From Streptomyces sp. VRA16 Mangrove soil (GTDB taxonomy: Bacteria; Actinomycetota; Actinomycetes; Streptomycetales; Streptomycetaceae), in assembly GCF_017377775.1 (NCBI RefSeq), contig NZ_JAFVLN010000008.1:1-64000 (forward strand): DNA of 64,000 nt, read 5' to 3'. Below are positions 43,994-53,332 of this stretch, in pieces. Each line of letters begins with the position of its first letter. Within the stretch, counting starts at the first letter, position 1. The position numbers were made by a program, and so were the translations under genes. The notes under the pieces were generated by a model. It made no database searches. It was not told the origin of the DNA and worked only from the letters and a program-made list of their open reading frames with translations.

Positions 43994-45520
43994 CTAACCC
44001 GCCGAAAGGCCCGCTTCCGCCGCGCTTTCCCACACCCCCGGCAGCTCCCGCTCGCGGTCGGCGGCCGCGGCCTGTTCCTGGCCGTACAGCAGGCCCCAGG
44101 TGAACGCCGTCTCGCCCGCCGCGTGGGCCTGGATCGCGATGTGGCGCAGGGCCTCGCGGGCGACGACCGAGTCCTGGTGGTCGCCGAGGAGGGACTGGAC
44201 CTTCTTCATCCGCTTGGCGAACTTCTTGGCCTGCTTGCCGAGGGCGGGGACGGCGGCCTCGCCCGCGTACCGGGCGCGCTTGGCGGCCTTGCGGGCCTCG
44301 TGCATCGCGACGTCGCGGTCGGTGCCGGGCGGCAGGGACAGGGCGTGCTCGACGCGGGTGGCGAGGCGCGCGTGGTCCTTGAGGGCTGCCTTCGCGAGGA
44401 CCTCGGCCGCGGGGCCGTCCGCCTTCGCGGTGAGCGGCGGGGCGGCGAGGAACGCGTCCAGCGCGTCGAGCAGGGCCAGGTAGCGCTTGCCGTCGAGCAC
44501 GGCGACCGTGTGGCGGCGCGAGCCCTGGCGGCGGGCCACCGCCCAGATCCGCAGGCGGCCGCGGACCGGGCCGAGCAGCAGGGTGCGCGGCACGGCGTCG
44601 ATCCGGGCCGTGAGCCGCTCGGTCAGCACTTCGCGGTCGCGGTCGATGCCGAGTTCGGTGCCGAGCCATTTCAGTTCCTCGGCGAGGGGCTCGGTGACGG
44701 CCGGGTCGAGGAGTTTCTTGTACGTCTTGAAGGCGCTGCGCGTCCGGCGGGCGGCGACCCGCATCTGGTGCACGGAGTCCGGCAGGTCGCGGCGGACGGC
44801 CGGGTCGAGCTCGACGAGGGCGTCGCGCTGGGCGCGGAGGTGGGCGATGACGTGGTCGCCCGCGGTGCGGGGTTCCGGCGCGGTCTGCTTGTCCCGGTCG
44901 GCGCGTACTCCGGTCTCCTCCAGGGCGCGGGCCAGTTTGGAGTGGGACGCGGAGCGGTCGGCCCCCGCCTTGCGGAGGCGTTTTTCGACCTTGCCGAGGA
45001 AGGCCGGGTCGCCGTCGTCCGCCAGCTCGACCTCGATCTCGGTCCAGGTGGTGGCGGCTCGGCCGTCGGGGCGTTCGGCGCGGACGGCGTCGACGCTGAC
45101 CTCGGCGAGGAGGGTGCCGCCGGCGCCGGTGAGGTGGGAGACGTCGCGGGAGGAGAGGAGGCGGATGACCGGAGTGAGGCGGTCGTCCCGGACGCGGGAG
45201 CGGACCAGGCCCGCGAGGGAGCGGGGGATGTCGTCGGAGAGCGGGGCGCGGATCTCGTCCCTGATGCCCTCGCTCAGGGATACCGGGAGTTTCAGGTGCC
45301 AGCCGGCGTCGTCGCCGCCGGTGCGGCGGCGCAGGGTGATGTTGTCCGCGGCGAGGCGTTGGTCGGCCGTGTCGTAGTAGACGGCGTCGAGTTCCACGAC
45401 GCCCTTGGCGATGATCTCCTCGACGCCGGGGACCTTGTGCAGGTCGGGCAGTCGGAAGGGGGTGTCCGTGGGGCTCGGGGCGTCGTACTTCCGCTCGATC
45501 TCGCGCTTCGTCTCCGCCAT
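43994..45520 (-). CDS. CYTH and CHAD domain protein
   Basis: The 508-residue protein has an N-terminal CYTH triphosphate-tunnel domain (signature EIERKYDAP, then LDAVYYDTADQRL and ITLRRRTGGDDAGWHLKLP) and a C-terminal CHAD domain (about residues 220-508) with many conserved His and basic residues (SVHQMRVAARRTRSAFK, MHEARKAAKRARYAGE). CHAD binds polyphosphate, and the fusion may act on triphosphates or polyP granules. Start ATG 45520. No polyP kinase is nearby. Confidence 0.9.
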   Translation of the reverse strand: MAETKREIERKYDAPSPTDTPFRLPDLHKVPGVEEIIAKGVVELDAVYYDTADQRLAADNITLRRRTGGDDAGWHLKLPVSLSEGIRDEIRAPLSDDIPRSLAGLVRSRVRDDRLTPVIRLLSSRDVSHLTGAGGTLLAEVSVDAVRAERPDGRAATTWTEIEVELADDGDPAFLGKVEKRLRKAGADRSASHSKLARALEETGVRADRDKQTAPEPRTAGDHVIAHLRAQRDALVELDPAVRRDLPDSVHQMRVAARRTRSAFKTYKKLLDPAVTEPLAEELKWLGTELGIDRDREVLTERLTARIDAVPRTLLLGPVRGRLRIWAVARRQGSRRHTVAVLDGKRYLALLDALDAFLAAPPLTAKADGPAAEVLAKAALKDHARLATRVEHALSLPPGTDRDVAMHEARKAAKRARYAGEAAVPALGKQAKKFAKRMKKVQSLLGDHQDSVVAREALRHIAIQAHAAGETAFTWGLLYGQEQAAAADRERELPGVWESAAEAGLSAG

Positions 45521-45606
45521 GACCTGAATTTAGTCGGTGAGGAGGGGGCCCCGTAAGGGGCGCGGGGCGGTGGCCGGGCCCCGCCGCGGCGCGGGGCTGT
45601 GGGGGT

Positions 45607-45754
45607 GCCCCGCAGGGGCGCGGGGCTGTATCGATCTGCGGCTCCGCCGCGCGGGCGCGACCAGCCCCCACCGGGCCTGCACCCGGCAATCAACGCGACC
45701 GGGACCGAGCTGGACGCCGGACGGGAGCGCTCACCCCGCGCTGGGGGGGCCGCC
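45607..45754 (+). repeat. Dispersed Streptomyces intergenic repeat, copy 1
   Basis: About 145 bp of GC-rich sequence including ggggctgtatcgatctgcgg and gcgcgaccagcccccaccgg is closely matched, on the opposite strand, at 56115-56260. Copy 1 fills the gap between the CYTH-CHAD start and the rodA stop. From memory such elements, with the tcgatctgcggctccgccgc core, are very common in Streptomyces intergenic regions. Role unknown. Confidence 0.85.
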
Positions 45755-45766
45755 GGTGCGGAGCGG

Positions 45767-46972
45767 TCAGGCCGACATCGGCCGCTGCACCCTGATCGAC
45801 TGGAGCAACCCGATCGCCACCCATACCGCGAACATCGATGAGCCTCCGTAGGAGACGAAGGGCAACGGCAGGCCCGCCACCGGCATGATGCCGAGCGTCA
45901 TGCCGATGTTCTCGAACGCCTGGAAGGCGAACCACGCGATGATGCCGGCGGCGACGATCGTGCCGTAGAGCTCCGTCGTCTCGCGGGCGATGCGGCACGC
46001 GCGCCACAGGACGATGCCCAGCAGGAGAAGGATCAGACCGGCGCCGACGAAGCCGAGCTCCTCGCCCGCCACCGTGAACACGAAGTCCGTCTGCTGCTCG
46101 GGCACGAACTGGCCCGTGGTCTGCGAGCCGTGGAAGAGGCCCTCGCCGGTCAGGCCGCCGGAGCCGATCGCGATGCGCGCCTGGTTGGTGTTGTAGCCGA
46201 CGCCGGCCGGGTCGAGCGCCGGATTGGCGAACGCGGCGAAGCGGGCGATCTGGTAGTCGTCCAGGACGCCGAGCTGCCAGATCGCGACCGCGCCCGCGGC
46301 GCCGACGCCGATCAGGCCGAGCACCCAGCGGTTGGAGGCGCCCGACGCGAGGAGCACGCCGAGCACGATCATCACCATGACCATGACGGACCCGAGGTCG
46401 GGCATCAGCATGACGACCATCATGGGGACGGCGGCGAGGCCGAGGGCCTGGAGCACCGTGCGGTGGTCGGGGTGTTCGCGGTCGCCCGCGTCGACGCGCG
46501 CCGCGAGCAGCATCGCCATCCCGAGGATGATCGTGATCTTCGTGAACTCCGACGGCTGGAGCGAGAATCCGCCGCCGATGATGATCCACGCGTGCGCGCC
46601 GTTCACGGTCGCGCCCAGCGGGGTGAGGACCAGCAGGACCAGGAAGACCGAGATGCCGTAGAGGATCGGGACGGCGGTGCGCAGCGTGCGGTGGCCGAGC
46701 CAGATCGTGCCGATCATCAGGGCGAAGCCGATGCCGGTGTTGAGCAGATGGCGGAAGAGGAAGTAGTACGGGTCGCCCTGGTTGAGCTCGGTGCGGTTGC
46801 GGGTCGCCGAGTAGACGAGGGCCGAGCCGATCAGGGACAGCGCGATCGCGGAGAGCAGGATCGGCCAGTCGAGGCGCCGGACGACGGAGTCACGGGCCAT
46901 GAGCCGGGACATCGTCGAGCGCTGCTGCGGCCCGTACCCGGAGACGGAGAAGCCGTTGGTGCTGCCTGCCAT
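45767..46972 (-). CDS. rodA: RodA/FtsW/SpoVE-family peptidoglycan glycosyltransferase
   Basis: A SEDS-family polymerase of lipid II that works with a class B penicillin-binding protein. The 401-residue protein has about ten TM segments, the catalytic-region motif GFSLQPSEFTKI, QARIAIGSGGLTGEG and the C-terminal PFVSYGGSSM. It is the last gene of the mreB-mreC-mreD-mrdA-rodA group, six bases after mrdA. In S. coelicolor the equivalent (Sfr) is part of the spore-wall-synthesising complex. Confidence 0.96.
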   Translation of the reverse strand: MAGSTNGFSVSGYGPQQRSTMSRLMARDSVVRRLDWPILLSAIALSLIGSALVYSATRNRTELNQGDPYYFLFRHLLNTGIGFALMIGTIWLGHRTLRTAVPILYGISVFLVLLVLTPLGATVNGAHAWIIIGGGFSLQPSEFTKITIILGMAMLLAARVDAGDREHPDHRTVLQALGLAAVPMMVVMLMPDLGSVMVMVMIVLGVLLASGASNRWVLGLIGVGAAGAVAIWQLGVLDDYQIARFAAFANPALDPAGVGYNTNQARIAIGSGGLTGEGLFHGSQTTGQFVPEQQTDFVFTVAGEELGFVGAGLILLLLGIVLWRACRIARETTELYGTIVAAGIIAWFAFQAFENIGMTLGIMPVAGLPLPFVSYGGSSMFAVWVAIGLLQSIRVQRPMSA

Positions 46973-46978
46973 GGCGGG

Positions 46979-49162
46979 TCAGTCCCTCCTGCCGGTGTAC
47001 GTGGCGACGGGCAGTCCGGCCGCCAGCTCCTGCTGATCGGGCGCCTGCTGCTTGCTCGGGTCGTACGTCTCGATCGTCGGGGCGTCGATCGAACCGTCCT
47101 TCTGGATCTTCGGGAGGGACTTCTCCGGCGACGGCAGCAGGGCCTTCTTCAGGTCCTGGTTGCCCTTCTCGTCGAGGCCGTACATCGCGTCGTAGATCTT
47201 GCGGACGGCCGGTCCCGAGGCACCGGAACCCGTACCACCCTGGGCGATCGTCATCACGATCGCGTAGTCCTTCGTGTAGGACGCGAACCACGACGTCGTC
47301 TGCTTGCCGTAGACCTCGGCCGTACCGGTCTTGGCGTGCATCGGGATCTTGTCCTGGGGCCAGCCGCCGAAGCGCCAGGCCGCCGTACCGCGGGTCGCCA
47401 CTCCCGCCAGTGCTTCGTCTATCTGGTCGCGGGTCTGCCTGGTCATCGGGAGCTTGGCGTTGACCTTCGGCTGGATCGCCTGGACCTGCTTGCCGTCGGC
47501 GCTGACGACGGCCTTGCCGACCTCGGGCTCGTGCAGGGTGCCGCCGTTGGAGATGGCCGCATAGATGGACGCCATCTGGATCGGGGTGACGAGGGTGTCG
47601 CCCTGGCCGATGGAGTAGTTGACCTCGTCACCGGCGCGCATGAGATTGCCTTCGAGGCAGTTCTCGTAGTTGAGGCGCTGGACGTAGTCGCCGTCCTTCT
47701 TGCCGGACTTGCACCAGGAGTCCTTGTTGGCCTTCCAGAAGCGCTGCTTCCACTGGCGGTCGGGGACGCGGCCCGTGACCTCGTTGGGGAGGTCGATGCC
47801 GGTCTCCTTGCCGAGGCCGAACTGGTGGGCCGTCTTGTAGAACCAGTCCTTGGTGTTCTTGTTGCCCTTCAGGCCGCCGTCCTTCTTCCACTCCTTGTGG
47901 GCGAGGCCGTAGAAGACGGTGTCGCAGGAGACCTCGAGAGCACGGCCGAGCGAGATCGGGCCGAAGTTCTCCGACTCGAAGTTCTTGAAGACCTGGTTGC
48001 CGATCGAGTACGAGCTGGTGCACGGGTAGCCGCCGTTGAACGGGTAGCCCGCGTTGACCGCCGCCGTGGTCGAGATGACCTTGAAGATCGAGCCGGGGGC
48101 CGCCTGGCCCTGGATCGCCCGGTTCAGCAGCGGGTAGTTGGAGTTCTTGCCGGTGAGCTTGGCGTAGTCCTTGCCGGAGATGCCGCCGACCCAGGCGTTC
48201 GGGTCGTACGTCGGGTTGGACGCCATGGCGACGACGCGGCCGGTCTTGGCCTCCATGACCACGACGGCGCCGGAGTCGGCCTTGTAGTTGGTGCCGGTGT
48301 TCTTGTCGAACTCGTGGCGGGCGGCCTTCATCGCCTCGTTCAGCTCGTACTCGGCGACGCGCTGGACGCGTGCGTCTATCGACGTGACGACGTTCGCTCC
48401 CGGTTCGGCCTTGTCGCTCTTGGCGCGGCCGATGACGCGGCCGAGGTTGTCGACCTCGTAGCGGGTGACGCCGGCCTTGCCGCGCAGTTCCTTGTCGTAC
48501 GTGCGCTCAAGGCCGGAGCGGCCGACCTGGTCGGAGCGGAGGTACGGCGAGTCGGAGTCCTTCGCCTTCTCGATCTCGGCGTCGGTGACCGGGGAGAGAT
48601 AGCCGAGGACCTGCGCGGTGTTGGAGCCGCCGGGGCTGGCGTAGCGGCGCACGGCGGTCGGCTCGGCGGTGATGCCGGGGAAGTCCTCGCCGCGCTCGCG
48701 GATCTGCAGCGCCTGCTTGGGCGTGGCCTCGTCGGTGATCGGGATGGGCTGGTACGGCGAGCCGTTCCAGCAGGGCTGCGGCGTCTTGGCGTCGCAGAGG
48801 CGGACCTTCTCCTCGACCTCCTTGGGCTGCATGCCCAGGACTCCGGCGAGCTTGGTGAGGACGGCCTTGCCGTCGTCCTCCATCTTCATCAGGTCGGTGC
48901 GCGAGGCGGAGACCACGAGCCGGGTCTCGTTGTCGGCGATGGGCACGCCGCGGGCATCGAGGATCGAGCCGCGCACGGCGGGTGTGACGACCTGCTGGAC
49001 GTGGTTGCCGGAGGCCTCCTTGGCGTACTCCTCGCCGTTGCGGATCTGGAGGTACCAGAGGCGGCCGCCGAGGGTGAGCAGGAGGGAGAGGACGAGGATC
49101 TGGAGGATGACGAGACGGATCTGGACGCGCGGGGTCCGGCCGGTCTCCGGGATGTTGGTCAT
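46979..49162 (-). CDS. mrdA: Penicillin-binding protein 2 (class B transpeptidase)
   Basis: Crosslinks peptidoglycan with RodA. The 727-residue product has a short cytoplasmic N-terminus, one TM helix (LVILQILVLSLLLTLGGRLW), a PBP dimerisation domain, and transpeptidase motifs APGSIFKV (SxxK, Lys active), VSCDTVFY (SxD in place of SxN, as in PBP2), and HAKTGTAE (KTG). A Cys in CKSGKKDGDY and CLEG may be in an exterior loop. ATG 49162 is the start. Confidence 0.96.
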   Translation of the reverse strand: MTNIPETGRTPRVQIRLVILQILVLSLLLTLGGRLWYLQIRNGEEYAKEASGNHVQQVVTPAVRGSILDARGVPIADNETRLVVSASRTDLMKMEDDGKAVLTKLAGVLGMQPKEVEEKVRLCDAKTPQPCWNGSPYQPIPITDEATPKQALQIRERGEDFPGITAEPTAVRRYASPGGSNTAQVLGYLSPVTDAEIEKAKDSDSPYLRSDQVGRSGLERTYDKELRGKAGVTRYEVDNLGRVIGRAKSDKAEPGANVVTSIDARVQRVAEYELNEAMKAARHEFDKNTGTNYKADSGAVVVMEAKTGRVVAMASNPTYDPNAWVGGISGKDYAKLTGKNSNYPLLNRAIQGQAAPGSIFKVISTTAAVNAGYPFNGGYPCTSSYSIGNQVFKNFESENFGPISLGRALEVSCDTVFYGLAHKEWKKDGGLKGNKNTKDWFYKTAHQFGLGKETGIDLPNEVTGRVPDRQWKQRFWKANKDSWCKSGKKDGDYVQRLNYENCLEGNLMRAGDEVNYSIGQGDTLVTPIQMASIYAAISNGGTLHEPEVGKAVVSADGKQVQAIQPKVNAKLPMTRQTRDQIDEALAGVATRGTAAWRFGGWPQDKIPMHAKTGTAEVYGKQTTSWFASYTKDYAIVMTIAQGGTGSGASGPAVRKIYDAMYGLDEKGNQDLKKALLPSPEKSLPKIQKDGSIDAPTIETYDPSKQQAPDQQELAAGLPVATYTGRRD

Positions 49163-49260
49163 GGTGGCCCGTGCTCCCCCTCAGTGCGTGTGCGTGTACG
49201 AGTACGTGTACACGCGGAAGCTGTGTGTGTCCGGGATCGGCGACGTCAACTGCCGTGCGC

Positions 49261-49935
49261 TCACAGGCGCTTGACCCCCTTGATCCGTCCGGCGCGGGCG
49301 GCGCGGGCCTTGACCGACTTCATCCGCAGGCCGCCGCGCTGACTGCCGATGCTCAGACCGGTGCCGGAGGAGAGCCAGCCGGAGGAGACGTCGGCGGCCT
49401 TGCCGGTGCCGCCGCCGGCCTCGGCCAGCGGGTTGTTCTCGGCGCGTCTGGCGAGCGCCATGACGCCGGGGACGACGAACGGGGCGAGCAGCAGGTCGTA
49501 GAGCGCGGCGGTGAACAGCAGGCTGCCCAGGCCGACGTGGCGGGCCGCGGTGTCGCCGACGAGGGCGCCCACGCCCGCGTACAGCAGGGTGGTGCCGATG
49601 GCGGCGCCGACGACCACGGCCATCGGTCCGGTCGCCGAGCGGAGCTGTCCGTTCTCGGGCTTGGCGAGTCCCGCGAGGTAGCCGATGACGCACAGCACCA
49701 GGGCGTAGCGCCCGGCGGCGTGGTCGGCGGGCGGGGCCAGGTCGGCGAGGAGGCCCGCGCCGAAGCCGATGAGGGCGCCGCCCACGTGGCCGTAGACGAG
49801 GGCCAGGCCGAGGACGGTCAGGAGGAGCAGGTCCGGTACGGCGCCCGGGAGTTGGAGCCGGGCCAGGACGCAGACCTGGACGACGAGGGCGACGACGACG
49901 AGGGTCGTGGACAGGAGGATCCGGTTGAAGCGCAT
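49261..49935 (-). CDS. mreD: Rod shape-determining protein MreD
   Basis: The 224-residue integral membrane protein has about five TM segments, beginning MRFNRILLSTTLVVVALVV, with QLPGAVPDLLLLTVLGLALV and the GFGAGLLADLAPP motif typical of MreD. A longer C-terminal basic tail (about 50 residues, ending KAARAGRIKG-like ARAARAGRIKGVKRL) is more than the usual MreD length. It sits between mreC and mrdA; the 98-bp gap to mrdA has a GT-rich stretch (49185-49232) with no clear function. Confidence 0.93.
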   Translation of the reverse strand: MRFNRILLSTTLVVVALVVQVCVLARLQLPGAVPDLLLLTVLGLALVYGHVGGALIGFGAGLLADLAPPADHAAGRYALVLCVIGYLAGLAKPENGQLRSATGPMAVVVGAAIGTTLLYAGVGALVGDTAARHVGLGSLLFTAALYDLLLAPFVVPGVMALARRAENNPLAEAGGGTGKAADVSSGWLSSGTGLSIGSQRGGLRMKSVKARAARAGRIKGVKRL

Positions 49936-49953
49936 GGTGGTCAGCTCCTCCTG

Positions 49954-50916
49954 TTACTGCTGCTGGGTGCCGGCGGCGGGCGCGGACGGGGTGACGGTGA
50001 CCGTCACGGTCGGCGCGGGCTTCGGCTTCGCGGGCTTGGACGGCAGGACATCGTCGCGCGGGTCGGTGCGCGGCGGCTGGACGACGACGCCGACGATGTC
50101 GAGCTTGGTGAAGCCTACGTACGGCTCGACGTAGATCGTGCGGGTCAGGTCGCCGCCGGACGGGTCGACGCGGACGACCTTGCCGACCGGGACGCCGGGC
50201 ACGAACGGCTTGTCGGCCTGCGAGCCGAAGGTGACGAGCCGGTCGCCCTTCTTGACCTTGGCCTTGCCGTTGAGGAGCTGGACGCGCAGCGGGCGGTCGC
50301 CCTGGCCGGAGGCGAAGCCGAGCTCGTCGGTCTTCTCCATGCGGGTGCCGACGGTGAAGTCGGGGTCGTTGGCGAGCAGCACCGTCGCGGTGTTGGGGCC
50401 GACCGTGGTGACGCGGCCGACGAGTCCGTCGCCGTTCAGCACGGTCATGTCGCGCTTGATGCCGTCGTTGGCACCGGCGTCGATGGTCACGGTCCAGGAG
50501 AAGCCCTGCGCGGACCCTATGGCGATGACCTGGGCGCCCTTGATGCCGTACTGGCCGGCGCCGGCCGTCTTCAGCATGGTGTCGAGCTGGTGGATCTTGC
50601 TGCGGTTGCGGTCGTCGCTGCCGAGCTTGGCCTTCAGCGCCGCGTTCTCCTGCTCCAGCCGGCTGATCCGGTCGTGGCGCTTGCCGGAGTCCCGGACCGC
50701 GCTTATGGCGTTGCCGATGGGGTCGACCGCGCCGGAGACTCCGCTCTCCACGGGGCCGAATACCTTGGCGGCGGCCTGGCGGGCACCGTCGACCGGCGAA
50801 TCCTCACCACCGCGGATGTCCACCGTGATCAGTGCGAACGCGATGGCGATCAGCAGCACCAGGAGCAGCCGGCTCTCTCGTGTGTCCCTCACGTGCGGCG
50901 GCCGTGCCTTCCTCAT
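49954..50916 (-). CDS. mreC: Rod shape-determining protein MreC
   Basis: The 320-residue bitopic protein has an N-terminal TM helix (LLLVLLIAIAFALITVD), a coiled coil (HDRISRLEQENAALKAKLGS), and the beta-rich MreC domain with VIGRVTTVGPNTATVLLA-like GLVGRVTTVGPNTATVLLAN and VPGVPVGKVVRVD motifs. A Pro/Thr/Val-rich tail follows. It is 18 bases upstream of mreD. Its phosphorylation by Ser/Thr kinases has been reported in S. coelicolor. Confidence 0.96.
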   Translation of the reverse strand: MRKARPPHVRDTRESRLLLVLLIAIAFALITVDIRGGEDSPVDGARQAAAKVFGPVESGVSGAVDPIGNAISAVRDSGKRHDRISRLEQENAALKAKLGSDDRNRSKIHQLDTMLKTAGAGQYGIKGAQVIAIGSAQGFSWTVTIDAGANDGIKRDMTVLNGDGLVGRVTTVGPNTATVLLANDPDFTVGTRMEKTDELGFASGQGDRPLRVQLLNGKAKVKKGDRLVTFGSQADKPFVPGVPVGKVVRVDPSGGDLTRTIYVEPYVGFTKLDIVGVVVQPPRTDPRDDVLPSKPAKPKPAPTVTVTVTPSAPAAGTQQQ

Positions 50917-51068
50917 TCAGAAATCGGGTGTTGGACGATGTCTGGGGCGTTCAGGGGGCTGTGGGGCTTCTGCGGGAATTCTTATGTCTTGCCTATATAT
51001 CAACGATCCGCCGCACGAAGTGGCAGGCACTCGTACGGCGGACCGCCCGTTTGGGTGTCGCGCCCCGC

Positions 51069-52100
51069 TCATCTGCGCGGCTGGGCGTCCAGCACCTGCT
51101 GCAACGCCTCGAACTCCTCGACGCACTTTCCCGAGCCGAGTGCCACGCTGTCCAGCGGGTCCTCGGCGATGTGGATCGGCATCCCGGTCTCGCGGCGCAG
51201 CCGCTCGTCGAGGCCGCGCAGCAGAGCGCCGCCGCCGGTGAGAACGATTCCGCGGTCCATCACGTCACCCGACAGCTCGGGCGGGCACTTGTCGAGGGTG
51301 GTCTTGACCGCGTCCACGATCGCGTTGACCGGTTCCTCGATGGCCTTGCGGACTTCCGCCGCCGAGATGACGACGGTCTTCGGCAGGCCGGACACCAGGT
51401 CGCGGCCGCGGATCTCGGTGTGTTCGTCGGAGTCGAGGTCGTACGCGGAACCGATAGTGATCTTGATCTGTTCGGCGGTGCGCTCACCGAGGAGCAGCGA
51501 GTACTCCTTCTTGATGTGCTGGATGATCGCGTTGTCCAGCTCGTCGCCCGCGACGCGGATGGACTGCGCCGTGACGATTCCGCCGAGCGAGATGACCGCG
51601 ACCTCGGTGGTGCCGCCGCCGATGTCGACCACCATGTTGCCGGTGGCCTCGTGGACCGGGAGGCCGGAGCCGATGGCCGCGGCCATGGGCTCCTCGATGA
51701 TGTGCACCTGGCGGGCACCGGCCTGCGAAGAGGCTTCGATGACCGCGCGGCGCTCGACGCCGGTGATGCCGGACGGTACGCAGACGACGACTCGGGGCCG
51801 GGCGAGGTAGCGCCGCTTGTGGATCTTCAGGATGAAGTAGCGGAGCATGCGCTCGGTGATCTCGAAGTCGGCGATCACGCCGTCCTTCAGCGGGCGCACG
51901 GCGACGATGTTGCCAGGGGTGCGCCCGATCATCTTCTTGGCTTCGGCGCCGACCGCGAGGATGCCACCGGTGTTGGTGTTGATCGCGACCACGGACGGTT
52001 CGTTGAGCACGATCCCGCGACCCCTGACGTACACCAGCGTGTTGGCGGTCCCGAGGTCGACAGCCATGTCACGGCCGATGAACGACATTGAGTTCCCCAT
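51069..52100 (-). CDS. mreB: Rod shape-determining protein MreB
   Basis: The actin-like filament protein organises spore-wall synthesis in Streptomyces. The 343-residue product has the phosphate-1 loop VDLGTANTLVYVRGRG, the phosphate-2 motif VVDIGGGTTEVAVISLGG, the adenosine motif LTGGGALLRGLD and IIEEPMAAAIGSGLP. Start ATG 52100 is used; an ATG four codons in (52088), after GGGGAACTCA, has the better ribosome site. A 151-bp gap separates it from mreC, which may hold a second promoter. A second MreB-like gene lies at 55013-56026. Confidence 0.97.
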   Translation of the reverse strand: MGNSMSFIGRDMAVDLGTANTLVYVRGRGIVLNEPSVVAINTNTGGILAVGAEAKKMIGRTPGNIVAVRPLKDGVIADFEITERMLRYFILKIHKRRYLARPRVVVCVPSGITGVERRAVIEASSQAGARQVHIIEEPMAAAIGSGLPVHEATGNMVVDIGGGTTEVAVISLGGIVTAQSIRVAGDELDNAIIQHIKKEYSLLLGERTAEQIKITIGSAYDLDSDEHTEIRGRDLVSGLPKTVVISAAEVRKAIEEPVNAIVDAVKTTLDKCPPELSGDVMDRGIVLTGGGALLRGLDERLRRETGMPIHIAEDPLDSVALGSGKCVEEFEALQQVLDAQPRR

Positions 52101-52315
52101 CAGGATTCGTCTGGCCTTCCCAAGTGGAGCGTTTGATTGCTTGTCAGGTAGGCGAGAGGGTGGACGCGGTGTGGCGTGGAGGCTTCCATCGTAGTCTCGC
52201 CTGCACGATCACGGCGCGAGGGTCTTCGCCATTGTCAGCAGATGAATCCTCGCCCCGCTAATGGGGACGTGCCGACGGAGGGTTGCGTTCCCCCAATCGG
52301 GGCGCATATGCCAAA

Positions 52316-52341
52316 GAGCGGCCCGAATTCTCGGACCGCTC
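52316..52341 (-). terminator. Hairpin terminator after ndk
   Basis: The repeat gagcggcccga / tcggaccgctc (one G-U pair) is followed by ttt on the minus strand and lies 55 bases after the ndk stop. The rest of the ndk-mreB gap (52101-52310) probably holds the mreB promoter(s), but none stands out. Confidence 0.75.
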
Positions 52342-52395
52342 CAGGTCAGTGGCGCTACGTGACTGACGAATCGTCAGAAACTGACTTTCCGAAAG

Positions 52396-52809
52396 TTATG
52401 CGAGCCCGGGGAAGAAAATCTTCAGCTCACGCGCGGCCGACTCCTCGGAGTCCGAGGCGTGGATCAGGTTCTCGCGGACGATGCTGCCGAAGTCGCCACG
52501 GATGGAGCCGGGGGCCGCGGCGATCGGGTCGGTCGGGCCCGCCAGCTGGCGGACGCCCTCGATGACGCGCTCGCCGTCGACGACCAGGGCGACGACCGGG
52601 CCGGACGACATGAACGCGACCAGCGGCTCGTAGAACGGCTTGCCCTTGTGCTCGCCGTAGTGCTGCTCCAGCGTCTCCTGGCTCAGCTCGCGCAGCTCCA
52701 GGGCGCTGATCGTCCAGCCGGCCTTGCGCTCGATACGGCCGATGATCTCGCCGATCAGGCCTCGGCGGACGGCGTCGGGCTTGAGCAGGACGAGCGTGCG
52801 CTGGGTCAT
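52396..52809 (-). CDS. ndk: Nucleoside diphosphate kinase
   Basis: Transfers phosphate between nucleoside di- and triphosphates through a phosphohistidine. The 137-residue protein is normal length with RTLVLLKPDAVRRGLIGEII, GPVVALVVDGERVIEGVR, RGDFG, and the active-site motif NLIHASDSEESA. Start ATG 52809. Confidence 0.98.
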   Translation of the reverse strand: MTQRTLVLLKPDAVRRGLIGEIIGRIERKAGWTISALELRELSQETLEQHYGEHKGKPFYEPLVAFMSSGPVVALVVDGERVIEGVRQLAGPTDPIAAAPGSIRGDFGSIVRENLIHASDSEESAARELKIFFPGLA

Positions 52810-52978
52810 TGTGGCTGGACTCCTTGTGCGGCCTTGATGTGCGGTGGGCCCCGAGATTACAGGGGGTCATCGGAGGCCCGGCACCGGGGTTTCGCCGCCC
52901 GGGCGCCGTAGAGGGGTGTGCGAGGGGGCGACCAGCCACGACGAGAGCCGCAGACGACAGCCGGACCCTCGATACGGC

Positions 52979-53326
52979 TCAGGCCGCGCCGGGCTCCTGC
53001 TGGGCGGCCCAGCGGGCCTTCGCCACGTCGATCTTGCGGCCGAAGTGGACCGAGGCCCACCACAGGGCGCCGAAGCACGCGCCGAGGAAGAACATCACCG
53101 GGACCCAGAAGCCACTGACGATCAGGGCGATCTGCAGGGCCCAGCCGAGCTGGACGCCGCCGGGGCGGGTGACCATGCCGCACAGCAGGACACTGAGCAC
53201 CATGGCGACGCCGCAGACCGTCCACACCAGCGTGTTCGACAGGTCCGGGTCCTTCATCGCCACCAGACCGGCGAAGCCGATGATGAAGAACTCGCCGATC
53301 AGGGTCGAGGAGCACAACGTACGCAC
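52979..53326 (-). CDS. DUF4233-type membrane protein
   Basis: The 115-residue protein starts at GTG 53326 (VRTLCSSTLIGEFFIIGFAG) and has four short hydrophobic segments, typical of the DUF4233 family that follows folC in actinobacteria. The gene begins 6 bases after the folC stop. Function unknown. Confidence 0.88.
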   Translation of the reverse strand: MRTLCSSTLIGEFFIIGFAGLVAMKDPDLSNTLVWTVCGVAMVLSVLLCGMVTRPGGVQLGWALQIALIVSGFWVPVMFFLGACFGALWWASVHFGRKIDVAKARWAAQQEPGAA

Positions 53327-53332
53327 AGCGGA

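Noticed and set aside
49185..49232. GT-rich stretch with repeated gtgtgt/gtacg between mreD and mrdA as a regulatory site
   Set aside because: The repeats are short and irregular and no dyad or known motif is seen.
46130..49342. A 1070-codon plus-strand frame opposite rodA and mrdA
   Set aside because: It has no motif, and the opposite strand carries two clearly identified cell-wall genes.
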